From positions 1 through 18,316 of the forward strand of contig VXZL01000496.1 in assembly GCA_009845505.1 (NCBI GenBank): 18,316 nucleotides of DNA. Direction: 5' to 3'. Origin of the DNA: Candidatus Poribacteria bacterium (GTDB lineage Bacteria > Poribacteria > WGA-4E > WGA-3G). Positions 5,778 to 12,007 of this stretch are shown in pieces. The position numbers and the translations under genes are program-made. Positions within the stretch are counted from its first letter, which is position 1; the number at the start of each line of letters is the position of its first letter. The notes beneath the pieces were generated by a model. The model saw only the letters and a program-made list of their open reading frames with translations, had not been told where the DNA came from and made no database searches.

Positions 5778-8555
5778 CTACTTCAAGATTACCATGCGGC
5801 GGGTGCGTTGATAATCACCAGCGGTGAATGTATAGAAATAGACGCCGCTTGCGACAATTTCTCCAGTACCATCCCTACCATCCCAGTATACCGCTTTTTC
5901 TCGGCTGCGGTAGCTGCCGGGTTGCTGCGTCCCGAAATCTAAGTGGCGCACCAGTCTTCCATGGACATCGTAGATTTTCACCGTGACCCCTGCCTGCTCC
6001 GCCAAGTTATAGGGGAACCAAGTTTCGGGATTAAACGGATTCGGATAGTTCTGGAAAATCGTCGTCTGTTTAATATGTCCGAATGTCGTAAGCGTCTTCG
6101 ATGTCGGGTCAATAGAAAAAGGGACATCAGCAGAGCGGAATCCGAGATCAATTGGATTATAGATAAAAGCGGATCCGGAGTTCCCTCCTGCACTATCATT
6201 ACCTTTAGCACCGATGATAGCGAAGGCGCCGCCGATTGCAACCGATCCGCCAAATAGGTCGGATTGGTTTGTACCCGCCGAGACGATTCGGCGTTTTTCC
6301 ACCCAAGACAATCCATCGCGTAGAAAAGAGTAAGCGGAACCTTTGTCGGCTTGTACCGAAGGGTCTTCGTCGGGGTCAACGAGTGGATGATCGTCCTTCC
6401 ATGCGCCGATGATTGCCGTATCTTCGTGTAGTGCGACCGCTGCGCCGAACTCGTCGCCCGCTGCCGCATCAGTTGCAGTGAGTTTTGCCTGTTGGACCCA
6501 ATCCTCTTGCGTCTCAACAAAAATATAAGCCGCACCCATGTTTTCCAGACTTCGATTCTCTTTAGGCGATCCGATAAGCGCGGTTCTTTCGCTAAGATCC
6601 ACTGAATAGCCGAATTCATCACCAACACCGATATCGTTCGGCAGCAGTAGGACCTCTTCCGTCCAGTTGTTCCCGTTACGTATAAAGAGATAGGCAGCCC
6701 CTGAGTCGGGTCCCGCTGCGTCGCTGAGATGTGCACCCACAAGCGCGTTATCGCCATAAACAGCGACAGCGGATCCAAATTCATCTCCCAATACCGCGTT
6801 TTGGTGCGTCAGTTTTGCTTGTTGTGTCCAAGAGTTTCCGCTTCGGACAAAAATGTAGGCAGCCCCGGAATCCGTCCCGACCTCATCTTTTCCGTACGCA
6901 CCGATTATAACCGTATTCTCATGCACAGCAACAGTTGCTCCGAACTTATCGAACATTCCGATATCTGTTCCGATTAATTTCGCCTGCTGTACCCACTCCT
7001 CAACCGCCCGGACGAAAACATAAGCTGCCCCAGCCTCCGGTCCGGCATCATCAACACCCGGCGCACCGATAACTATGGTTTCACCACTAATCGCAGCAGC
7101 ATTCCCGAAGAGATCTCCAGCTTTTCCGTCTTCAGCAGTGAGTTTTGCTTCTTGTAGCCAAAGCGGGCCGCTCCGCTCAAAAACATAGGCAGCCCCGGCA
7201 TTCGGTGCGAGGTCATCGTTTTGTTGTGCGCCCGAGACAGCAATATTAGCACTGATAGCGACAGCCGTTCCAAACTCATCATCAGAGGCAGTTTCGCCGT
7301 CACTCAACTTAGCAGTCTCCATCCAAGCAGCCTCTTCATTTTGCTGGAAAATATAAGCAGCACCCGAACTGGGTCCACCGGCACTATGCCTCGGTGCTCC
7401 GGCGATAATTTCGTTCCCTGCAATCGCGACAGCAAATCCCAGCTGATCACCGCCCTGTCTATCACCTGCGACTAACTTCGTATGTTGGTTCCAAAACGGC
7501 GGTTCATTTCGTGTAAAGACATAGGCAGCACCAACCTCCTCCTCACCCACTATAGCCCCAGTGGCTCCGATGACAGCGGTTTCACCACTGATAGCCACAG
7601 AAATACCGAAAGAGGTAGCACCGTCATGGTCAATAGGTATCATACGGATCCGAATGCGATTTCTTTTCTGCTCCCATCGGGTGCCCTCGCGTTCATAAAT
7701 GTAAGCCGCGCCGGTTCCCCTGTTGCGAGGCGAGGTCACGACAGCGAAATCCCCATGTATAGCGACAGCATATCCGAAGTTATCTTCTGCCTTCGTATTG
7801 TTGCCAATAAGTTTCGCCTGTTGGGTCCATCCAAATTGGTCGCGTACAAAGACGTAGGCGGCACCAGCATCATTACCGGCTTCATCATCGCGAGTCGCTC
7901 CGATGATGGCGGTATTCCCATTAAATGCGACGGAAAAGCCGAAGTATGAGAAGTTAGCACCATCTGGTGCGAGGATCTTGGCTGTTTGATACCAGCTGGC
8001 TCCGATCCGTTCAAAAACATAGACGGCACCCCCATCTGCAAATGCTTCATTCCCACGATGCGCTCCAACAAGCGCAGTATCCCCATCAATTGCTACGGAG
8101 ATACCAAAATAATCACCCTCCGTTTCGTCAGATGCAACGAGTTTTGCCTGTTCCACCCATTCCGTCCCCTGCCGTGTAAAGATATAGGCAGCACCTGAGT
8201 TCGTCCCGACTCCATCTTTCCCCGGAACACCCACAATGACGTAATCGCCACTTACCGCGAGTGTTGTGCCGAGTTGATCGCCACTTGTTGCGTCGCTGGC
8301 AGTCAGTTTTTGATGTTGCACCCACCCCGTTTCAGTACGAAGAAAGATTTGAAGCGAACCCGTATTTGTACCGACATCGGTGTCATCCTTGGGAACACCT
8401 ATCAAGGCATAATTACCGCTGATCCCGACACTTGCGCCGAGATTGTCCTGGAGGACAGCAGCCGTTGTGTTGAGCTGCACCCGATCAGCACTGCTCTGCA
8501 TGACCACCCCAATTCCGAGGAATAAGGTTAGCATGATTACTTGCAATTTTCTCAC
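5778..8555 (-). CDS. Secreted FG-GAP repeat protein (14 repeats) with FlgD-like/T9SS-like C-terminal tail
   Basis: A 925-residue protein from a GTG start at 8555, chosen because GGGAG lies seven bases upstream and the product then begins with a clean signal peptide (MRKLQVIMLTLFLGIGVV, cleavage after SSA). The longer frame to a TTG at 8645 adds 30 residues of non-signal sequence. Residues 32-800 hold 14 repeats of about 55 residues, each with a GDxFG..VA...ALVGA block, a DSGAAYIF block and a W-QQAKL block, as in FG-GAP/integrin-alpha propellers. Fourteen suggests two seven-bladed propellers. Residues 835-925 are a FlgD Ig-like/T9SS-type sorting domain (NYPNPFNPETW, WDGRDGTG, SGVYFYTF). Role probably cell-surface binding or adhesion; ligand unknown. 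One blade near residues 290-315 is degenerate. Confidence 0.9.
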   Translation of the reverse strand: MRKLQVIMLTLFLGIGVVMQSSADRVQLNTTAAVLQDNLGASVGISGNYALIGVPKDDTDVGTNTGSLQIFLRTETGWVQHQKLTASDATSGDQLGTTLAVSGDYVIVGVPGKDGVGTNSGAAYIFTRQGTEWVEQAKLVASDETEGDYFGISVAIDGDTALVGAHRGNEAFADGGAVYVFERIGASWYQTAKILAPDGANFSYFGFSVAFNGNTAIIGATRDDEAGNDAGAAYVFVRDQFGWTQQAKLIGNNTKAEDNFGYAVAIHGDFAVVTSPRNRGTGAAYIYEREGTRWEQKRNRIRIRMIPIDHDGATSFGISVAISGETAVIGATGAIVGEEEVGAAYVFTRNEPPFWNQHTKLVAGDRQGGDQLGFAVAIAGNEIIAGAPRHSAGGPSSGAAYIFQQNEEAAWMETAKLSDGETASDDEFGTAVAISANIAVSGAQQNDDLAPNAGAAYVFERSGPLWLQEAKLTAEDGKAGDLFGNAAAISGETIVIGAPGVDDAGPEAGAAYVFVRAVEEWVQQAKLIGTDIGMFDKFGATVAVHENTVIIGAYGKDEVGTDSGAAYIFVRSGNSWTQQAKLTHQNAVLGDEFGSAVAVYGDNALVGAHLSDAAGPDSGAAYLFIRNGNNWTEEVLLLPNDIGVGDEFGYSVDLSERTALIGSPKENRSLENMGAAYIFVETQEDWVQQAKLTATDAAAGDEFGAAVALHEDTAIIGAWKDDHPLVDPDEDPSVQADKGSAYSFLRDGLSWVEKRRIVSAGTNQSDLFGGSVAIGGAFAIIGAKGNDSAGGNSGSAFIYNPIDLGFRSADVPFSIDPTSKTLTTFGHIKQTTIFQNYPNPFNPETWFPYNLAEQAGVTVKIYDVHGRLVRHLDFGTQQPGSYRSREKAVYWDGRDGTGEIVASGVYFYTFTAGDYQRTRRMVILK
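6158..8438 (-). repeat. Fourteen degenerate coding repeats of the FG-GAP propellers
   Basis: About 14 tandem units of roughly 160-200 bp encode the propeller blades of the FG-GAP protein. I counted them by the G-[SA]-x-x-[IVLS]-[FY] block ending each blade (from GSLQIF at the N terminus to GSAFIY at the C terminus). Units are similar in protein but varied in DNA, so they are old rather than freshly duplicated. Confidence 0.8.
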
Positions 8556-8734
8556 TTTTTTTCTCCCATTTAATGTTCCTTCAGGTTCCCCAAAATAAAA
8601 AACAGATAATTTGCTCGGAAATTTCTTTTTCCCGTTTGCTAACAAAGACTCTATTTATTAATGACACAATTTTCGGGCGAAAAGGGTGCATTATTTTAGC
8701 GGAATTCTGAAAACGCTACGCTCTACGCTCGACC
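8556..8734. other. Intergenic region upstream of the FG-GAP gene
   Basis: This 179-base gap holds the FG-GAP gene's GGGAG ribosome site (8563-8567) and a perfect 14-base palindrome TTTTCGGGCGAAAA (8670-8683) that could be an operator. It also holds a heptad-type repeat next to the end of the propeller gene. I could not find a convincing -35/-10 pair. Confidence 0.4.
8713..8733. repeat. Short heptad repeat, three units
   Basis: Three consecutive seven-base units, ACGCTAC, GCTCTAC and GCTCGAC, lie just after the stop codon of the propeller gene. The 10-mer CGCTACGCTC at 8714-8723 recurs as its reverse complement at 15283-15292, so it belongs to a dispersed family within this window. Confidence 0.5.
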
Positions 8735-9355
8735 TCATTCGGCTACACTGAGTCTACAGATTGTTTTCGCCGCGTCATCGCCGTACCAGAGTGCAGTGCC
8801 ATCCCACGTAAGCCCATGCGGTTCGCCGGGACATGTGACAGTCCTAAGAACCTCACCAGATTCAGGGTGGATTCGGTAAATGATACAGTCATTTGTATCA
8901 GCGTTCCAAAGTGCCTCTCCATCCCAAGCGAGTCCGTGGGCGCGACCACCGGGTGTCGGCATTTCAGCAAGGATTTCACCGGTTTCGGGACCCTGCTTCA
9001 CGAAACGACTGGTGTTCATGTCAACACTCCAGAGGTGTTCACCATCCCACGCCAATCCGTGTGGTCCTTCACCTGGCGATGAAAATTGTGTAACGACTTC
9101 AAGTGTTGGCACCGTGAGTTTGTAGAAAGTCTGCTGCCAGATGCTGTTATACCAGAGATATTCACCATCCGCTTCTAAACCAGATGAACCCGGGAAAGAG
9201 GGTGAAAGTGTTAATTCAACTTCCCCTGTCTGAGGGTGGATTTTGTGAATAGGACCGGGACCTTCAACACTCCAGAGTGACGTTCCCTGCCATGCGAGCC
9301 CATTTGTGCCAGCACCGGGAGCCGGTATTTGATGTTCAGATGTTACTTCACGCAT
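8735..9355 (-). CDS. Small cytoplasmic beta-propeller-like repeat protein
   Basis: A 206-residue protein with five evenly spaced motifs of the type HGLAWDGExLW, at residues 18, 58, 99, 140 and 180 (spacing about 41). Between them lie Y-x-I-x-P-x-T/S-G-E-V strands. This resembles NHL/SMP-30/glutaminyl-cyclase-like propeller repeats. There is no signal peptide or membrane segment, so it is probably cytoplasmic. Five blades is a short propeller, so it may dimerise or be an open solenoid. I cannot name a catalytic site. Its ATG lies inside the end of queG (8-base overlap ATGCGTGA), which suggests translational coupling. A link to tRNA queuosine metabolism is not shown by the sequence. Confidence 0.75.
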   Translation of the reverse strand: MREVTSEHQIPAPGAGTNGLAWQGTSLWSVEGPGPIHKIHPQTGEVELTLSPSFPGSSGLEADGEYLWYNSIWQQTFYKLTVPTLEVVTQFSSPGEGPHGLAWDGEHLWSVDMNTSRFVKQGPETGEILAEMPTPGGRAHGLAWDGEALWNADTNDCIIYRIHPESGEVLRTVTCPGEPHGLTWDGTALWYGDDAAKTICRLSVAE

Positions 9356-10508
9356 TTTTATCGTTTCTCCGTGATGACCGTTCTGTTTCTAAAAGTGCGT
9401 CCTGAATTTCAGTAATAACCTCTGTTTGCGTCTCAACAGTTAATCGCGTCTGTAATATTCGTTTGGCAGCGTCGCCTCCGATTCTCCCTAACGCCCATGC
9501 GGCATGGCTTCGGATTAGAGGTTCGTCATCGGCTAATGCGCCTTTGAGTGCCGGAATAGCACGCCGTTCTCCCCAATTACCGATGGCAACAAGTACGTTT
9601 CGCAAGAACCCACGGCGTTTGGCGCGTTTGATAGGACTCCCTTTGAAACGACTGCTAAACTCTTGCTGCGTCATGCCAATAAGCGACAGCAGCTTCGGGG
9701 CAAGGTTTCCGTCGCGTGGATGGAACCCTGGCTCGGTTGTCGGAACAGCTTTACTGTTCCATGGACAAACCTCTTGGCAGATGTCGCACCCAAAAATGAG
9801 GTTCCCCATTTTAGGGCGAAGTTGCTTCGGAATGCTCTCCTTTAGTTCGATGGTGAGGTAGGAGATACAGAGCCGAGAATCAAGCAGGTTCGGCTCAACA
9901 ATTGCATCTGTCGGGCATTCCTCAATACAGCGTGTACAAGTGCCGCAACTTCCGCGGAGCGCCGGTCCCTCTGATTCCAAGACAGCACCCACAAGAATCT
10001 CAGAGAGAAAATACCACGAACCCGACCGCCAATGAATCAGGTTCGTATTCTTACCAATCCAACCGATACCTGCCTTTTGGGCATACTCTCTTTCGATAAC
10101 GGGAGCGGTATCCACACAGACCCGGGTCTTTAATTCACCTTCAGCAGCCTGCTTAATAAATTCAACGAGTTCTACAAGCCGTTCACGAATAAGTTCGTGA
10201 TAGTCATCGCCCCAAGCATACCGAGAAATCTGCCCGCGTCCGGGATCCTCAGCAAGTGCTTTTGGTGGATCCAACGTATAATAGTTCATTGCGAGACTAA
10301 TAACAGATTTTGCCTCTGCGAGGAGTTGACGGACATCCGTTTTGAGAGGAAGATGCTTCTCAAGATAGTGCATCTCCCCGGCATATCCGTTTTTCACCCA
10401 CTGCTGGTAGCGTGCGATTGTTTCACTGTGTGCTGCGGGTATAATTCCGACGAGTTCAAATCCGAGTTCATGTGCGCGCACTCGAATTTGTTCCGTTAGC
10501 GTTGCCAT
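9348..10508 (-). CDS. queG: Epoxyqueuosine reductase QueG with C-terminal HEAT-like repeats
   Basis: A 386-residue cobalamin-dependent iron-sulfur enzyme that reduces epoxyqueuosine to queuosine at position 34 of tRNAs, the last step of Q synthesis. The catalytic Asp is D133 in CVDTAPVIER. Two 4Fe-4S cluster motifs are complete: C188, C191, C194 and C198 in CGTCTRCIEECP, then C214 and C241, C244, C248 in CDICQEVCPW. Residues 295-370 carry HEAT-like repeats (SHAAWALGRIGG), as in long QueG forms. The ATG at 10508 shares its A with the TAA stop of pheA (TAATG), so I prefer it to an in-frame GTG at 10556 that would lie inside pheA. No strong Shine-Dalgarno is seen, consistent with coupling to pheA. 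No other queuosine gene is in the window. Confidence 0.95.
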   Translation of the reverse strand: MATLTEQIRVRAHELGFELVGIIPAAHSETIARYQQWVKNGYAGEMHYLEKHLPLKTDVRQLLAEAKSVISLAMNYYTLDPPKALAEDPGRGQISRYAWGDDYHELIRERLVELVEFIKQAAEGELKTRVCVDTAPVIEREYAQKAGIGWIGKNTNLIHWRSGSWYFLSEILVGAVLESEGPALRGSCGTCTRCIEECPTDAIVEPNLLDSRLCISYLTIELKESIPKQLRPKMGNLIFGCDICQEVCPWNSKAVPTTEPGFHPRDGNLAPKLLSLIGMTQQEFSSRFKGSPIKRAKRRGFLRNVLVAIGNWGERRAIPALKGALADDEPLIRSHAAWALGRIGGDAAKRILQTRLTVETQTEVITEIQDALLETERSSRRNDKNA

Positions 10509-11575
10509 TACAGAGTCCCGCGCGGATAAGAGCCGAGAACATTGACCTCCCGACACAATTCTTTAAGCTGCGCAAGTGCGACGATGACGCGTTCATCGGC
10601 AATATGCCCTTCCATCTCAGCAAAGAAGATATACTCCCAAGGTTTGGTTCGCGATGGCAGAGATTCCAGATAACTCAGATTCAACTGTGCTTGGTCTAAA
10701 ATACCGAGGGCTTGGTGTAGTGCCCCAATCTTGTCAGGAATTGCGAAAAAGAGCGATGTCCGATCATAGCCACTTGGGTCTGGCATACACTTTCCGATGA
10801 CGAAGAATCGGGTTGTGTTATCAGGTTCATCCATAATGGAGTTTGCAACGATTGGGACCTGATAAATTTCGCTTGCGAGTTCACTTGCGATTGCAGCAGC
10901 GGCGGGTTCTTGTGCAGCCCGTCGCGCCGCCTCAGACGTACTCACCACCTCGACCTGTTCAGCGTTACTGAGATAGCGACTCAGCCATGTCTTACACTGT
11001 GCGAAAGGTTGGGGGTGTGAGTAGACGCACCGAATTTCTGTGAGGGATGCCTTCGACAAAAGGTGCTGTTTTATGGGCTGGAATGTCTCTGCACAAATCC
11101 ACAACGGCGTGCGTTGGAAACGTTCCAAAACATCGCGAACGGTCCCTTGTACTGAATTTTCAATAGCCACTACACCGTAGTCGGCTCTACCGGTTTCGAC
11201 CTCTGTGAAAATGTCAGCCTGTGGACGGACCGGGACCAACTCAGTTGATGCCCCGAAATGAGAGAGTGCTGCCACGTGTCCGAAACTGCCGACGGGACCG
11301 AGGAAAGCGACGCGCTCTGATTCCTGCAAAGAACGGGAAGCAGATAAAATCTCCGTCCAGATTGCTTCCAGCGCGGTTTCAGGAAACTCACCTTGATTCT
11401 GCGCTTTCAAACGTTCAATAATCATCTTCTGCCGATTCGGAACGTAGACTTGCGCGCCTCCTGTTTCTGCTTTCGCCGCACCGACCTGCTTGGAAATTTT
11501 AGCCCGTTTCTGTAGAAGGCGTAAAATCTGGTCGTCAATCTCGTTAATCTGGTCACGGTACTTTGTCAATTCCAA
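10508..11575 (-). CDS. pheA: Bifunctional chorismate mutase / prephenate dehydratase (P-protein)
   Basis: A 355-residue cytoplasmic enzyme for phenylalanine synthesis: chorismate to prephenate to phenylpyruvate. Residues 1-85 are an AroQ-type chorismate mutase (R7, R24, K35 and E54 align with expected active-site positions). Residues 88-262 are the prephenate dehydratase domain, with GPVGSFGHVAA (93-103) and the catalytic TTRF motif at 254-257. Residues 272-350 are an ACT domain with YLESLPSR and the EGH element, which normally binds phenylalanine for feedback inhibition. The start is a TTG, with GGAG ten bases upstream. A second TTG lies two codons on. Length is typical. It precedes queG with a one-base overlap. 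Confidence 0.95.
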   Translation of the reverse strand: MELTKYRDQINEIDDQILRLLQKRAKISKQVGAAKAETGGAQVYVPNRQKMIIERLKAQNQGEFPETALEAIWTEILSASRSLQESERVAFLGPVGSFGHVAALSHFGASTELVPVRPQADIFTEVETGRADYGVVAIENSVQGTVRDVLERFQRTPLWICAETFQPIKQHLLSKASLTEIRCVYSHPQPFAQCKTWLSRYLSNAEQVEVVSTSEAARRAAQEPAAAAIASELASEIYQVPIVANSIMDEPDNTTRFFVIGKCMPDPSGYDRTSLFFAIPDKIGALHQALGILDQAQLNLSYLESLPSRTKPWEYIFFAEMEGHIADERVIVALAQLKELCREVNVLGSYPRGTL

Positions 11576-11594
11576 AGAAATGGGTCTCCGTGTT

Positions 11595-11664
11595 ATCGCT
11601 AATCACTAATCGCTGACCACGGTTCGCGAAGAGCGGTTTGCGGTCAGCGGTTCGCGAAAAGCCA
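11595..11664. repeat. Heptanucleotide array between the selenoprotein candidate and pheA
   Basis: Ten seven-base registers run from 11595 to 11664; eight have GC at the same phase (11598, 11612, 11626, 11633, 11640, 11647, 11654, 11661). Units include TTTGCGG, TCAGCGG and TTCGCGA. The 11-mer CGGTTCGCGAA occurs at 11620-11630 and 11648-11658. CGCTGACC (11611-11618) and GGTCAGCG (11642-11649) form a perfect 8-bp inverted repeat that extends by three more pairs, so the transcript can fold. Confidence 0.7.
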
Positions 11665-11665
11665 A

Positions 11666-11911
11666 CTAACGATCCAATTTTTTCATAGCAGCGATCATCT
11701 CATCGTCTGAGGGGTTATTTTGTACCATCTCAACGAACTCCTCAGCACTTACCTTGTGTTCCTCCAGGAACAACTTATCTTGGGGTCACGGATAGATATA
11801 CTCACCGATAATGCCCTGCAGCTTCGCATTGGCTTTATCGGCAATTCTGGCTAACCACGGGATATCCCCGATAATCATATCCCGGTGCCGTGGTTTCCAA
11901 TCAAGAGCCAT
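11666..11911 (-). CDS. Candidate selenoprotein, DUF5069-like, with in-frame UGA at codon 42
   Basis: An 81-codon reading frame from ATG 11911 to TAG 11668-11666, crossed by a single TGA at 11788-11786 (codon 42). An excellent AGGAGGT site is eight bases before the ATG. Upstream of the UGA: IPWLARIADKANAKLQGIIGEYIYP. Downstream: PQDKLFLEEHKVSAEEFVEM, then PSDDEMIAAMKKLDR. This follows the pattern I recall for DUF5069 proteins (LPRLIDKARA, then GEYxYxCPLD), where Cys fills the UGA position. The product has no Cys, so Sec would be the only redox-active residue. A SECIS-like hairpin lies just after the UGA. Function is unknown. The alternative is a gene broken by a single change TGT/TGC to TGA; intact sequence after the stop argues against an old pseudogene. 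It lies between the UPF0182 gene and pheA, with heptad arrays on both sides. Confidence 0.8.
11757..11772 (-). promoter_or_regulatory. Candidate bacterial SECIS hairpin
   Basis: In the mRNA, UGUUCC (11772-11767) and GGAACA (11762-11757) form a perfect six-base-pair stem with loop UGGA (11766-11763). Nineteen bases separate the UGA from the loop. The bacterial SECIS pattern, as I know it from fdhF and related genes, is a hairpin in the coding region just after the UGA with a G in the first two loop positions, about 16-37 bases away. Both criteria are met. The hairpin lies wholly within codons, so chance folding is possible. Confidence 0.7.
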
Positions 11912-11917
11912 GAGTTT

Positions 11918-11925
11918 CACCTCCT
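11918..11925 (-). promoter_or_regulatory. Strong ribosome binding site of the selenoprotein candidate
   Basis: AGGAGGTG on the minus strand, preceded by a run of A residues, with eight bases between GGAGG and ATG 11911. It is among the best Shine-Dalgarno sites in the window. A maintained site of this quality argues that the UGA-containing frame is translated. Confidence 0.85.
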
Positions 11926-11930
11926 TTTTT

Positions 11931-11966
11931 TAGCAATTAGCAGTCAGCAGTCAGCAGTCAGCAAGA
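11931..11966. repeat. Heptanucleotide array upstream of the selenoprotein candidate
   Basis: Five seven-base units with GC in fixed phase (11933, 11940, 11947, 11954, 11961). Three are identical, AGCAGTC, at 11939-11959. The same TCAGCRG-type unit appears in the array on the other side of the gene. It lies between the UPF0182 stop and the ribosome binding site, where it would be in the leader or promoter region. Confidence 0.8.
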
Positions 11967-12007
11967 GTGTGTAACTTTACCGACGGCCGATGGTTTCCGA
12001 TAGACAT

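Noticed and set aside
5978..6784. A 268-codon open frame on the minus strand inside the FG-GAP gene
   Set aside because: It overlaps the FG-GAP repeats in another frame, has no ribosome site, and its protein is Ser/Arg-rich without known motifs. The repeated DNA keeps a shadow frame open.
8556..8645. The longer FG-GAP start at a TTG (8645)
   Set aside because: It would put 30 mostly polar residues before the signal peptide. The GTG at 8555 has GGGAG seven bases upstream.
10509..10556. The longer queG start at a GTG inside pheA
   Set aside because: The added residues do not resemble QueG, and the TAATG junction gives a standard length and start.
11611..11649. Intrinsic terminator after the selenoprotein candidate
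   Set aside because: The inverted repeat is good but no T-tract follows on the minus strand, so I list it as part of the heptad array.
11666..11911. Simple pseudogene reading of the TGA-containing gene
   Set aside because: Not excluded, but less likely: only one stop, no indel, intact ribosome site, family-like sequence on both sides, and a SECIS-like hairpin after the TGA.
11931..11966. CRISPR array
   Set aside because: Units are seven bases with no spacers and no cas genes nearby; this is a simple tandem heptad repeat.
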